Shown piece after piece: positions 44,254 through 53,633 of a stretch of DNA of 64,000 nucleotides. Both the position numbers and the translations under genes were made by a program. The DNA comes from Pacificimonas pallii (GTDB taxonomy: Bacteria > Pseudomonadota > Alphaproteobacteria > Sphingomonadales > Sphingomonadaceae). Position 1 is the stretch's first letter. Each line of letters starts with the position of its first letter. The notes under the pieces were generated by a model that worked only from the letters and a program-made list of their open reading frames with translations, ran no database searches and was not told where the DNA came from. The DNA lies in the NCBI RefSeq assembly GCF_019204005.1, contig NZ_JAGSPA010000001.1:930001-994000 (forward strand). Direction: 5' to 3'.

Positions 44254-44955
44254 ATGAAACTGCACCCGGCGGTGTCGAAGCTGCACAAATGGCTGGCGCT
44301 GATCGTGGGCGTGCAGATGATGCTTTGGATGCTGTCGGGCCTATTCATGACGGTCTTTCCGATTGAGAATGTGCGCGGTGAACATCTGATACGCGAAGCG
44401 ACGCGCATGCAGCTGGAAGCGCCGCTCGTCATGCCGGATTTTGATGGCGAGCCGGTGACAGGACTTTCGCTCAGCATGATTGGCGGCCGGCCGGCACTGG
44501 TGGTGGCGCACCCCGCGCGGCGGTCGATATATGATCCGTATACCGGAGACCCTGTCCCCGCACCGACGCGCGACGATATCGTCCATCTTGCCGATGCAGG
44601 ATATTCCGGCAGCGCGGCGATCCGAGAAGTCCGGCTGATCGAAAGTGACCCTCCGGGCGAATATCGCGGCGCCCTGCCGGTCTGGCAGGTGACATTTGAT
44701 GGCTTCGACAATTTGCGGCTCTATTTCGATCCCGATACGGGTGAACTCCTGACCCGGCGCACGCGGCTATGGCGGATATTCGACTTTATGTGGATGCTGC
44801 ACATCATGGACTATGAAAGCCGCGAGAATTTCAACAATCCCCTCGTGCAGGTTGCGGCCGGACTTGGCCTGTCCGTGGCGCTGTCGGGGCTGCTGCTTGT
44901 GATCTACCGGACCGTGAAGCCGTGGTGGCGGCGGCGGTTACGACAGGCGCATTAG
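44254..44955 (+). CDS. PepSY domain membrane protein
   Basis: A 233-residue protein with an N-terminal membrane helix (LHKWLALIVGVQMMLWMLSGLFM), a periplasmic PepSY-type domain (WQVTFDGFDNLRLYFDPDTGELLTRR, in two strands), and a C-terminal pair of helices after MLHIMDYESRENFNNPL. This is the layout of PepSY-TM proteins associated with iron or copper reduction and uptake. Conserved histidines flank the first and later helices (HKW, LHIMD). It starts 15 bases after the NTF2-like gene. Confidence 0.8.
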   Translation: MKLHPAVSKLHKWLALIVGVQMMLWMLSGLFMTVFPIENVRGEHLIREATRMQLEAPLVMPDFDGEPVTGLSLSMIGGRPALVVAHPARRSIYDPYTGDPVPAPTRDDIVHLADAGYSGSAAIREVRLIESDPPGEYRGALPVWQVTFDGFDNLRLYFDPDTGELLTRRTRLWRIFDFMWMLHIMDYESRENFNNPLVQVAAGLGLSVALSGLLLVIYRTVKPWWRRRLRQAH

Positions 44956-45097
44956 CGGCAAGATGCGCACCGCCTTGGAAAAGACGGCAAGACATTGGAC
45001 TTGCGGATAGATCACAGGATTTTCTTAACCACTTTTTTAAACCTCCCCCCCAAGAGTTGCTCCCGGACAGATTTACGGATCAGGGGCACCACCGAAA

Positions 45098-46609
45098 ATG
45101 GCATATGAGAGTTCCAGCGTCGACGTGGCGATCATCGGCGCGGGCCCTGCGGGTCTGACCTCGGCCTATCTACTGACGAAGGCGGGCTTTTCCGTTACCG
45201 TCATCGAAAAAGACCCGGTCTATGTCGGCGGCATCAGCCGGACCGTGGAACATGAGGGATACCGCTTCGATATTGGCGGACACCGGTTTTTCTCAAAATC
45301 GAAGGAAGTCGTCGATCTTTGGAACGAGATCCTGCCCGACGATTTCATCCAGCGCCCGCGCATGAGCCGCATCTATTATGAGGGAAACTTCTATTCCTAT
45401 CCGCTGCGCGCATTCGAGGCGCTGGGCAATCTGGGACTGTGGCGTTCGGTGCTGTGCATGGCGAGCTATGCGAAATCGCGGGTCTTCCCCAGGAAAAACG
45501 TGGATAATTTTCAGGACTGGGTATCGAACCAGTTCGGTGAAAAACTGTTCAACATTTTTTTCAAAACCTACACCGAAAAAGTATGGGGCATGCAGTGCGA
45601 CGAAATCAGCGCGGACTGGGCGGCGCAGCGCATCAAGGGGCTGTCACTGGGCGGCGCGGTTGTCGATGGGCTGAAGCGGTCATTCGGACTGAACAAAAAG
45701 CCGAATGACGGCATGGAAGCCAAGACGCTGCTGGAAACCTTCCGCTACCCGCGCAAGGGTCCGGGCATGATGTGGGAAGCGGCGCGCGATTTCGTGCTGA
45801 AGGGCGGCAATAAGGTCCTGATGGGTCATGCGCTGCATCAACTGTCGGAAGACAGGGTGACCGGCCGCTGGACCGTGCAGGCAAAGCGCGGCGATGGCGA
45901 AACTGTCGAGATCAACGCCGGACATGTCATATCTTCAGCGCCAATGCGCGAGCTGGCAGGCCGCCTGCACCCGATGCCGAAAACGACGGCGAACGCGCTC
46001 GATCTGAAATATCGCGATTTCCTGACGGTGGCGGTCATGGTGAAATCGAAGGACCTGTTTCCGGACAATTGGATCTACATCCATGACCCAAGCGTGCAGG
46101 TCGGCCGCATCCAGAATTTCCGGTCCTGGTCGCCCGAACTGATCCCGCACGATGACATGGCCTGTGTCGGCCTGGAATATTTCTGTTTCAAGGGTGACGG
46201 TCTGTGGTCATCGGAGGACGAGGACCTCGTCGAACTTGCGAAGGCCGAACTGGCACAGCTCGGCCTGTGCGATCCGAAAGATATCACGGGCGGCGTCGTC
46301 GTGCGGCAGGAAAAGGCCTACCCGGTCTATGATGATTCCTACGCCGCCAATGTCGAGGCCATGCGCGCCGATCTCGCCGAAACGCATCCGACGCTGCATC
46401 TGGTGGGCCGAAACGGCATGCACAAATATAATAATCAGGATCACGCCATGATGACGGCGATGCTGACCGTGAAAAATATCGAGGCGGGCAAGATCGTCCA
46501 TGATGTGTGGTGCGTCAACGAGGATGCCGAATATCATGAAGCCGGTGATGAAGGGGCTGTTGAGGCGCTGAAGTCGGAACGGCTTGTCCCGCGCAAAGTC
46601 GCGGCCTGA
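45098..46609 (+). CDS. FAD-dependent oxidoreductase, UDP-galactopyranose mutase-like
   Basis: A 503-residue flavoprotein. The FAD dinucleotide motif VAIIGAGPAGLTSAYLLTKAG is followed by EKDPVYVGGISRTVEHEGYRFDIGGHRFF (quoted in consecutive parts), as in mutases and protoporphyrinogen-oxidase-like enzymes; the C-terminal GRNGMHKYNNQDHAMMTAML closes the FAD site. From context, followed by GtrA and a GT-C protein, a role in making or rearranging a sugar for an envelope glycan is more likely than in haem or carotenoid synthesis. The 142-bp gap before it has a C-rich run (CCTCCCCCCC) of unknown meaning. Confidence 0.82.
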   Translation: MAYESSSVDVAIIGAGPAGLTSAYLLTKAGFSVTVIEKDPVYVGGISRTVEHEGYRFDIGGHRFFSKSKEVVDLWNEILPDDFIQRPRMSRIYYEGNFYSYPLRAFEALGNLGLWRSVLCMASYAKSRVFPRKNVDNFQDWVSNQFGEKLFNIFFKTYTEKVWGMQCDEISADWAAQRIKGLSLGGAVVDGLKRSFGLNKKPNDGMEAKTLLETFRYPRKGPGMMWEAARDFVLKGGNKVLMGHALHQLSEDRVTGRWTVQAKRGDGETVEINAGHVISSAPMRELAGRLHPMPKTTANALDLKYRDFLTVAVMVKSKDLFPDNWIYIHDPSVQVGRIQNFRSWSPELIPHDDMACVGLEYFCFKGDGLWSSEDEDLVELAKAELAQLGLCDPKDITGGVVVRQEKAYPVYDDSYAANVEAMRADLAETHPTLHLVGRNGMHKYNNQDHAMMTAMLTVKNIEAGKIVHDVWCVNEDAEYHEAGDEGAVEALKSERLVPRKVAA

Positions 46610-46633
46610 CGCGCCGCGCCGCTGGCCAGGCAG

Positions 46634-47041
46634 ATGCTGAAACAGCTGATCACGCATGGTGACCGTCCCTATGTCAGGTACGGCCTTGTCAGCGTCTGCG
46701 CCCTTGGCGCGGACGTAGGTATATTCATGGCGCTGCTCGCTGGCGGGATGATCGCCAGCCTGGCCTCTGGCCTTGGCTACTCGGTCGGGATTGCGGCCCA
46801 TTGGCTGCTGTCGAGTCGGCTGGTGTTTCAGGGCGAAACCCATAGGCGAGGGACAGCCGCGCGGCGTCAGCAGAAGGTGCTCTTCGCGGCGTCGGCGGTG
46901 CTCGGCCTTGGTCTGACCATGGGCATTGTCGGGCTCGCGACCACATTTGGCCTGGATCCGCGGATGGCGAAGGTCATCGCGATCGGGGTCAGTTTCCAGG
47001 CGGTCTGGCTGGTCCGGCGCATTTACGTTTTCGCGCGATGA
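46634..47041 (+). CDS. GtrA family membrane protein
   Basis: A 135-residue protein with four transmembrane helices, of the GtrA type thought to flip polyprenyl-phosphate-linked sugars. It starts MLKQLITHGDRPYVRYGLVS and has the family's F/Y-x-x-x-G-x-x-x-x-x-D pattern (RYGLVSVCALGADVGIF) and LSSRLVFQ before a basic loop (HRRGTAARRQQK). It begins 25 bases after the mutase-like gene and overlaps the next gene by ATGA. The usual GtrB glycosyltransferase is not present. Confidence 0.87.
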   Translation: MLKQLITHGDRPYVRYGLVSVCALGADVGIFMALLAGGMIASLASGLGYSVGIAAHWLLSSRLVFQGETHRRGTAARRQQKVLFAASAVLGLGLTMGIVGLATTFGLDPRMAKVIAIGVSFQAVWLVRRIYVFAR

Positions 47042-48831
47042 GCGCTGTGATCGCGAAGAGCGTGACCGAGACATCGGCGCGGCCGCCATTTGCGCTCTAC
47101 ATCGCCATCATCTGGCTGTTTGCGGCGCTGCTTTCCGTCTGGGGAGCGCGCGAGCCAATCCTCGGCGGACAGCTGGTCGGCCCTGACGATCTGATGCGGA
47201 TCGTGCAGGTCAGGGATTTTCTGGCCGGACAAAACTGGTTCGACGTTTCCCAGCACCGGATGAACACGCCGTGGGGCGCACCGATGCACTGGTCGCGGAT
47301 CGTCGATCTGCCGCTGGCGGCGATTATTTATGTTCTCACCCCAGTGCTGGGCACGGAAATGGCGGAGCGGACGGCACTGGTCGCGGTACCGCTGACAACG
47401 CTGTTTCTGGTCATGCTGATGGCCGGACTGCTGATCCGCCGCGTGGCCGGGCCCAAATACGCACTTCTGGGCGTCATGTTTGTCCCCGCGCTGGTGGAGA
47501 TCGCGCAGCAGTTGAAGCCGATGCGGATCGATCATCATGGCTGGCAGATATTGCTGGGCGTGACGGCTGTCCATGCGCTGCTCCTGACGCGCGCGGGGCG
47601 TGCGGGCCTGCTTGCCGGGGCCGCCATGTCCATGTGGATGCACATCAGCATCGAGGGGCTGCCCTATGCCGTGGCCATCGGCATTGCCCTTGCCATTCGC
47701 GCCGCACTCGATCCGGCGGAAACCAGGCGATTGCTGTCCTACATGTCGGCGCTGACGCTGTGCAGTGCGCTTCTGTTCGTCGGCACGCAGCCGTCCGGGC
47801 TGTGGCAGGAAAGCTGGTGCGACGCGATGATGCCCGCCTATTTCGCGGCCTTTGGCGCGAGCCTTCTGGTGATGCTGCCCCTTGCCAATCAGGCGCTGAG
47901 CGATGTTCGGATACGGTTCGCTGTTCTTGCCGCGGCGGGCATATCCGGTGTTGGCGCGCTTGCCGCCGTGGACCCCGCATGTACCGCAGGGCCCTTTGCC
48001 CAGCTGACGCCGTTCGTGCGGACATTCTGGTATGCGCGCGTGCTGGAGGGGCAACCGCTATGGCATGCCGCTTTCGGCGCATCCCTCATTCCTGTCGTCC
48101 AGATATCGCTGGGGGCGGCGGGTTATGCTTATGCGCTGAGACGCAGGGCATCGCCGCTGCCGCAGCGTGACCTTCTGACCGTCGCCGGTCTGTTCCTGAT
48201 TGCGACCATGATCGGGCTGCTGGTGGCGCGGACCATCGCGCATGCCGAAATACTTGCGCTGCCCGGGACGATGATCCTGCTGGGCGCGGCCCTGCCCCGC
48301 GTTCGGCAGCTCCGCCGCCCCGCTCGTACATTTGCGACCATAGGCGTCATCCTGATGGTGTTTCCGATAACGCCGCTGTTCGGATATGCCTTTTATCTGA
48401 AGGTCACGAATAGCTATGCGGAGCAGATGCAGACGGCGATTTCAAGCGAGCGGTGCAACAGCCCGGCAAACTGGCGTGCCGTGCAGGCCCTGCCCGTCGG
48501 CAGGGTCTACGCTCCGATCGATATCGCGCCGACCATTCTGGCACTTACCGACCATGGTCTCGTCGCCAGCGGCCATCATCGCAATCAGGCGGCCATGGGC
48601 GAAGCGATGCGCGGCTTCGTCACGGGGGGCGATGACGCGCGCACGCTTGTCGAGCGGCGCGGCGTTACGCACGTCATCTGGTGCGAGGGGTTGCCCGAGG
48701 TGGAGCGCTATGTGGAGAAGGCACCAAACGGCTTCATGGCGAAGCTGCGCGACGGCCGCGCACCGGACTGGCTTCGCCCCGTGCCGCAGGATGACGTGAC
48801 CCCCGTGCGGATTTACGAGGTCGTGCGCTAA
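47038..48831 (+). CDS. Polytopic GT-C-like glycosyltransferase
   Basis: A 597-residue membrane protein with roughly eleven helices and a soluble C-terminal region of about 150 residues, the layout of GT-C enzymes using polyprenyl-linked sugars. The first periplasmic loop has LVGPDDLMRIVQVRDFLAGQ and MNTPWGAPMHWSR; acidic residues such as these often form the GT-C metal site. MRIDHHGWQILLG follows. Coupled by overlap to gtrA. Acceptor unknown. The stop codon overlaps the convergent marC stop. Confidence 0.78.
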   Translation: MSAVIAKSVTETSARPPFALYIAIIWLFAALLSVWGAREPILGGQLVGPDDLMRIVQVRDFLAGQNWFDVSQHRMNTPWGAPMHWSRIVDLPLAAIIYVLTPVLGTEMAERTALVAVPLTTLFLVMLMAGLLIRRVAGPKYALLGVMFVPALVEIAQQLKPMRIDHHGWQILLGVTAVHALLLTRAGRAGLLAGAAMSMWMHISIEGLPYAVAIGIALAIRAALDPAETRRLLSYMSALTLCSALLFVGTQPSGLWQESWCDAMMPAYFAAFGASLLVMLPLANQALSDVRIRFAVLAAAGISGVGALAAVDPACTAGPFAQLTPFVRTFWYARVLEGQPLWHAAFGASLIPVVQISLGAAGYAYALRRRASPLPQRDLLTVAGLFLIATMIGLLVARTIAHAEILALPGTMILLGAALPRVRQLRRPARTFATIGVILMVFPITPLFGYAFYLKVTNSYAEQMQTAISSERCNSPANWRAVQALPVGRVYAPIDIAPTILALTDHGLVASGHHRNQAAMGEAMRGFVTGGDDARTLVERRGVTHVIWCEGLPEVERYVEKAPNGFMAKLRDGRAPDWLRPVPQDDVTPVRIYEVVR

Positions 48832-49487
48832 GCCGCGGCGAGTTTTGCCATCACATCCGTGACGCTGCCGATAATACCGTCGATGACGAACTGAGCCGCC
48901 AGCGCGGCCAGGATGACACCCAGAAGACGGGTCAGCATCGCCTCTATCTTGTGACCGATAAAGCCGATCATCGGGCCTGCCAGCACCAGCGCCGCCATCG
49001 TTATGATGAGCACGAGGCCAAGCGCCCCGAACACGATACTGCGTTCGGCAAGCGTCGTGGTCTCGCTCATCATCAGCATCAGCGCGGCGATGGAACCGGG
49101 CCCGGCGAGCATGGGAATGCCCATCGGAAAGACGCTGACATCCTCCACTTCGGCCTGCTCCGCGACCTCCTGCGCACGCGTTTCGCGGCGCGCGGTGCGT
49201 TTCTCGAAAACCATTTCAAGCGCGATGATGAACAGCATGATGCCGCCCGCAACACGGAAGGCATCGAGCGAAATCCCAAGCGCATCGAGCAGCGGCCGTC
49301 CGAAAAATGCGAATATCAGGAGTACGCCGCTGGCGACCAGGACGGAACGGATCGCCATGCTGCGCCGCGCGGCATCGCTGGCACCGCGTGTCAGGCCGGA
49401 AAAAATCGGCGCGCAGCCGGGCGGGTCGATGACGACGAACAATGTGGCGAAGGCGGAGACAAACAGCTCCCAAAGTTCAGGGCTCAT
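48828..49487 (-). CDS. MarC family integral membrane protein
   Basis: A 219-residue protein of the MarC family, six transmembrane helices in two halves. [16 protein letters not shown] and the mirrored [19 protein letters not shown] are the paired signature segments. The central loop is long, charged and rich in R and E ([19 protein letters not shown]). Despite the name there is no solid link to antibiotic resistance; the transported compound is unknown. Its ATG overlaps the folD stop codon. Confidence 0.92.
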   Translation of the reverse strand: MSPELWELFVSAFATLFVVIDPPGCAPIFSGLTRGASDAARRSMAIRSVLVASGVLLIFAFFGRPLLDALGISLDAFRVAGGIMLFIIALEMVFEKRTARRETRAQEVAEQAEVEDVSVFPMGIPMLAGPGSIAALMLMMSETTTLAERSIVFGALGLVLIITMAALVLAGPMIGFIGHKIEAMLTRLLGVILAALAAQFVIDGIIGSVTDVMAKLAAA

Positions 49488-50383
49488 GCGGCGTCCGGCA
49501 GCGTCAGACCCTCACGCCGATGCGCGGCGGTGATGGTATTGTCGAGAAGGCAGGCGATGGTCATCGGACCAACGCCGCCTGGAACGGGTGTGATGGCCGC
49601 GGCGCGGGTTTCAGCCTCGCCATAGGCAACATCGCCGACAAGGCGCGTCTTGCCCGCTCCGCGTTCAGGCGCGTCGATACGATTGATGCCGACATCGATG
49701 ACGAGGGCGCCCGGCTTGATCCATTCCTGACGGACCATTTCCGCGCGGCCGACGGCGACGACCAGAATGTCCGCGCGGGCGGCTTCGCCGGCCAGGTCGG
49801 CGGTGCGGGAATGCGCCTGCGTTACGGTCGCGTTGCGCTGTAGCAGAAGCTGGCCCATCGGTTTGCCGAACAGGTTTGAGCGGCCGATGACAAGCGCGGT
49901 CTTGCCGGATAAATCCTCGCCCAGACGATCGACGATCATCATGTCGCAGCCAAGCGGCGTGCACGGGACAATACCGGGCAAGCCGCTCAGCAGGCGCCCC
50001 GCATTGATGATCGTCAGCCCATCGACATCCTTGTCGGGGTCGATGGTCTGGATAACCGCATCGCCGTCGATGGGCGCGGGCAGCGGCAATTGGCACAGAA
50101 TGCCGTCAACGGCCGGGTCGGCGTTCAGTTTCTTGACAAGGGCAATCAGGTCGGCCTGCGGCGTATCCGCGGGCAGGCGGTGCTCAAAGCTTGCCATTCC
50201 GGCTTCGCGCGTCGCCTTGTGCTTGGCACCGACATAGACCTGGCTTGCCGCGTCGTCTCCGACCAGAATGACCGCGAGACCGGCCTTTCGTCCCGCGCGC
50301 GTCTCGAAACTGCTGGCGAGACAGGCAATCCGGGCGCGGACCTTGGCGGCGAATGCGATGCCGTCAATCCGCTCCGCGCTCAC
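49484..50383 (-). CDS. folD: Bifunctional methylenetetrahydrofolate dehydrogenase/cyclohydrolase
   Basis: Interconverts one-carbon folates with NADP; 299 residues. The catalytic YxxxK lies in [50 protein letters not shown] and the NADP site [17 protein letters not shown] are present, as is [14 protein letters not shown] near the C-terminus. It starts with GTG at 50383, overlapping yggT (GTGA), and ends overlapping marC: a tight yggT-folD-marC operon. Confidence 0.96.
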   Translation of the reverse strand: MSAERIDGIAFAAKVRARIACLASSFETRAGRKAGLAVILVGDDAASQVYVGAKHKATREAGMASFEHRLPADTPQADLIALVKKLNADPAVDGILCQLPLPAPIDGDAVIQTIDPDKDVDGLTIINAGRLLSGLPGIVPCTPLGCDMMIVDRLGEDLSGKTALVIGRSNLFGKPMGQLLLQRNATVTQAHSRTADLAGEAARADILVVAVGRAEMVRQEWIKPGALVIDVGINRIDAPERGAGKTRLVGDVAYGEAETRAAAITPVPGGVGPMTIACLLDNTITAAHRREGLTLPDAA

Positions 50384-50682
50384 AGGACGAGGTCCATAAC
50401 CAGCGCCGGTACGAAGCGCTGCAAGAGGATAATGGCGAGCATCAGCACCATCGGCGACAGATCGATGCCGCCAAGATCGGGCATGAAGCGCCGGATGGGC
50501 GCGTAAAGCGGTGCTGTCAGGCGTTCGATGCCCACCGCGATCGACCGCACGAAATTATTGGAAAGATTGATGACATTGAACGCGATCAACCAGCTGAGGA
50601 CCACCTGAGCGATGATGATCCAGATCAGCAGCTGGCAGAGCATCACGAAAATATCGAGGAAAGCGGCAATCGTCGCGGGCAT
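50380..50682 (-). CDS. YggT family membrane protein
   Basis: A 100-residue protein with two hydrophobic segments. YggT/CCB3 signature: [18 protein letters not shown] and the conserved [25 protein letters not shown] (quoted in parts), where PIRR and the glycine-aspartate turn are diagnostic. Members are linked to cell division or cytochrome assembly. First gene of the yggT-folD-marC operon. Confidence 0.92.
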   Translation of the reverse strand: MPATIAAFLDIFVMLCQLLIWIIIAQVVLSWLIAFNVINLSNNFVRSIAVGIERLTAPLYAPIRRFMPDLGGIDLSPMVLMLAIILLQRFVPALVMDLVL

Positions 50683-50720
50683 GGCAAACTGTCCGATTAA
50701 GCAGGAGGAATGTTACTGTC

Positions 50721-52298
50721 CTAACGCGGTGGGGCGGTGCGTGCCAGCACTGAAACCCGCTGGGCCACGGCGTCGAGGTCAGGCATGCCGTCAAATACTG
50801 CAGCGGAGTGGAAATCATAGTCGAACCGCGTGCCCGGCTTCATCTGGCAGGACATGCCGCCGCAATAGACGGCGATGTCCATCTCGTTGATCAGGGCAAG
50901 GTCGCTGTCGACCGTGCGATACCGGATGTCGTCGCGCCAGTACATGGGCGTACAGCCTGCCGGGCGGCAGAGCCAGAGGCCAAGCTCGCCATTGTCGGCG
51001 CCGACGTCGTTCACGCTGATATACTGGACCGCCGCAACGACTTCACCGCGCGGCAGCGGCTCGGCGGCGGGCAGATGTTTGCCGTGATGACCGGCATCCA
51101 CGTTAAGGGCGTAAAGATAAGTGCCCCAGCCCGGCGCGCCATCTTCTCCGGCGCCGGTGAACAGGCCGCGCGCATGCCAGCGCAGACCATTTGCCCTGCG
51201 CCCGCCCCAGCCCGCGTCGGGATAGCAGGTATCGCCAAGGCAGGTCTTGTTGCCGGGTTCGGTGTCGCCGGTATTGCCAAGGCCGGGCAGTTTGCCGCCT
51301 GTGGATGACCAGGTGCCGTCAATCCGGAAATAGGTGACGACGGCCGCGCGTTTCAGCGCAGCCGGTAATTTGTGCCGGTCACCCAGCAGCGTGAGCCCGC
51401 GGCATTGCCCCGGACCAAGGTCGCTGCAGCGGCTTTGCGGCGCGCTCTTGGCGTCAAGCCAGGTCCGCTTCCATTCCCCCTCGATCCGGCTGCGTTCCGG
51501 GCGGCGGTCAGCGACGGTGTTTGCGGTGATTTCAAGAACGCGCCGGGCGGCGGCTGGAAGCGTCGCCGGCTGGGCCAGCGGCGGCAGCTGCGGATCGGTT
51601 TTGAAGATTTCGAGCGTTCCGGGTTTATTGCCCCGATCCGTCTGTTGCAGCAGAAGCGTTCCTTTGCCCTCATATGGCGGAAACCGCACAAGGAAGCCGC
51701 CGCTGGCTCTTGCATGAAGGACCGGCTGGCTGCCGAGCGTGCGCACGGTCGAACCCTCGATATCCGCATCCGCAATGGCGCTGAGACGCCGCCCATTGTC
51801 CAGAATAAGGACAGGGCCCTGGCCGGATTCGCGCGCATGTACCGACGCCCTGCCCGAACTGGCATGAACATAGATATCGTTCAGACCGGCGGGCAGGTCG
51901 ATCCTGATCCGGCCGCCAGTGCCAAAGGAACCGCGCGCGAAGGCATCGCTGCCCTGCGGCCTGCCTTTGGCATCGACAAAATCGACGGGCTTATTCTGCC
52001 AGGCAAGTTCCTGCGCGCGGTGCCAGAAGCGGTTCGTGACCTGCGCCTCGTCCCACATGCCGGCGCTGGCGGCGATGTCGCCGGCCACACTGACCGTTTC
52101 CGTCTGCGGCAGTTCGGGCGCGTTTGCCGACAATGTCGACGCCGACGCGGGCGACAGAAACGCGGAGGAAGCCGACGCGGCACCCGCCCGGGACGCTGGC
52201 GATGCCGCGCCGAGCCCGTATTTCAGCGCCACCGCCCCTGCGGCGAGGACAATGAACAAGATGACGGCGATGCCGATGGCAAGGGTGCGCGGACTCAT
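50721..52298 (-). CDS. Membrane-anchored protein with polysaccharide-lyase-14-like domain
   Basis: A 525-residue protein with one N-terminal membrane helix (residues about 5-28), a low-complexity A/S-rich linker, then two apparent domains. The first (about 100-250) is beta-rich: GGRIRIDLPAGLNDIYVH. The second (about 300-520) has YFRIDGTWSSTGGKLPGLGN, GWGGRRANGLRWHARGLF and EMDIAVYCGG, the pattern of the polysaccharide lyase 14-like fold (GGKLPGL and a GG..R....WR-like strand). It may cut or bind an acidic polysaccharide in the periplasm. Its start overlaps the ferredoxin-reductase stop. Function uncertain. Confidence 0.65.
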   Translation of the reverse strand: MSPRTLAIGIAVILFIVLAAGAVALKYGLGAASPASRAGAASASSAFLSPASASTLSANAPELPQTETVSVAGDIAASAGMWDEAQVTNRFWHRAQELAWQNKPVDFVDAKGRPQGSDAFARGSFGTGGRIRIDLPAGLNDIYVHASSGRASVHARESGQGPVLILDNGRRLSAIADADIEGSTVRTLGSQPVLHARASGGFLVRFPPYEGKGTLLLQQTDRGNKPGTLEIFKTDPQLPPLAQPATLPAAARRVLEITANTVADRRPERSRIEGEWKRTWLDAKSAPQSRCSDLGPGQCRGLTLLGDRHKLPAALKRAAVVTYFRIDGTWSSTGGKLPGLGNTGDTEPGNKTCLGDTCYPDAGWGGRRANGLRWHARGLFTGAGEDGAPGWGTYLYALNVDAGHHGKHLPAAEPLPRGEVVAAVQYISVNDVGADNGELGLWLCRPAGCTPMYWRDDIRYRTVDSDLALINEMDIAVYCGGMSCQMKPGTRFDYDFHSAAVFDGMPDLDAVAQRVSVLARTAPPR

Positions 52299-53608
52299 GA
52301 TGTAGGGATAAGCGTCTTTAGTGGCATTTCAATGTCGGCGAGCGCCGCGAGCGACGGAGAAGCGCGCGCGCGGATCAGTTTTTGCGCCTGCACGAAATCG
52401 GCCGGGCGATTGACCGCGTCGAGCGCAACGATGCGGCCCGCCTTTAGATATGCCATGGAAAAACTTCCCTCGTCAGGACTGCCGCGCAGGACATGATCGT
52501 CATACCCCATGCTCAATCCTGCCGTCTGAAGCTTTACATCATATTGATTTGACCAGAACCATGGCAGCGCATCATAATGCGCGGGCGTGCCAGTGATGAC
52601 CTGCGCAGCCACTTTTGCCATATCATTGGCATTCTGAACCGATTCCAGCCTGATTTCCGCGCTGTCAGCCCATGCGTTGACGTGCAGGGCGCAGTCGCCA
52701 ATGGCAAAAATGTCGGGGTCGGACGTGCGGCACTGGGCATCGACCCGCACGCCATTCGCGGTATCGATCCCGGCCGCCGTCAGAGGCTCAATGGACGGGA
52801 CGATGCCAATTCCGATGATGACGAGGTCGGCGGGCAGGCTTTCGCCGCAGGACAGCCGGACGCCGCGGACGTGGTGATCCTCACCCTCCAGACAGTCGGT
52901 CATGGTATTCAGGCGGAATTCGACGCCCGCGGCGCGGTGCAGGCGTTCGTAAAAATCGGAAATCGGCGCACCGCAAACACGGGATAGCAGGCGCGTCGCC
53001 GCTTCGACGACGGTGACATGCTTACCGAGCCTGGTGAGGACGGCGGCGGCCTCCAGTCCAATATAACCCCCGCCCACCACGACGATGCGATCCGCGGCGG
53101 CAAGTTCTTTGCGCAGCAATTGCACGTCGGCATGGGTGCGGATGGCGTGCACGCCGGAAAGGCCGGCGTCGCTGCCGCACGGCATGCGGCGCGGTTCGCC
53201 GCCGCCGGCCCAGATCAGCTTGCCATAGCGGATGCTCTCCCCTTCCGCATCGAACAGCTCATGCGTTCTTGCGTCGACGCGCTCGATCCGGGTCGAGGGC
53301 AAGAGGCGGATATCGCGTTCTTCCCAGAAGCTTTCCTTGCGGAGCAGCATGCGCTCGAAGGGCTTTTCCCCGGCGAGATATTCTTTCGACAGGGGCGGCC
53401 GTTCATAGGGCAGGTCGGGCTCGTCGCCGATCAGGCCGATGCGTCCCTCATAGCCCTGACCGCGCAAGGCGATGGCCGCCTGCGCCCCGGCATGGCCCGC
53501 GCCGACGATGGCGATGTCAAATTGGTCGAGTTCTGCGGAGATGGTCGAAGCTTCCCTTTTCGCACGGGTGCGGGCAGTCAGCCTACGCTCTTGCCCTAGA
53601 CCACTCAA
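52295..53608 (-). CDS. Rhodocoxin/putidaredoxin reductase-like flavoprotein
   Basis: NADH-dependent ferredoxin reductase type, roughly 410 conserved residues. FAD motif FDIAIVGAGHAGAQAAIALR, PYERPPLSKEYLAGE, NADH motif VVVGGGYIGLEAAAVL and second FAD motif DIFAIGDCALHVN are intact. The start is uncertain: homology begins at FDIAIVG; the frame has an ATG at 53635 that would overlap the divergent nadE start codon, and a TTG at 53608 without a ribosome site. AGGGAAG eight bases before an ATC at about 53546 suggests a rare start. No ferredoxin or P450 gene is nearby. Confidence 0.85.
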   Translation of the reverse strand: MSGLGQERRLTARTRAKREASTISAELDQFDIAIVGAGHAGAQAAIALRGQGYEGRIGLIGDEPDLPYERPPLSKEYLAGEKPFERMLLRKESFWEERDIRLLPSTRIERVDARTHELFDAEGESIRYGKLIWAGGGEPRRMPCGSDAGLSGVHAIRTHADVQLLRKELAAADRIVVVGGGYIGLEAAAVLTRLGKHVTVVEAATRLLSRVCGAPISDFYERLHRAAGVEFRLNTMTDCLEGEDHHVRGVRLSCGESLPADLVIIGIGIVPSIEPLTAAGIDTANGVRVDAQCRTSDPDIFAIGDCALHVNAWADSAEIRLESVQNANDMAKVAAQVITGTPAHYDALPWFWSNQYDVKLQTAGLSMGYDDHVLRGSPDEGSFSMAYLKAGRIVALDAVNRPADFVQAQKLIRARASPSLAALADIEMPLKTLIPTS

Positions 53609-53633
53609 GCTTGGCGCGGCAAAGGGGGTTTCC

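Noticed and set aside
45020..45060. C-rich run CCTCCCCCCC before the mutase-like gene as an anti-Shine-Dalgarno RNA
   Set aside because: Unlike the 10.7-kb element it has no hairpin or terminator around it, so it is probably just leader or promoter sequence.
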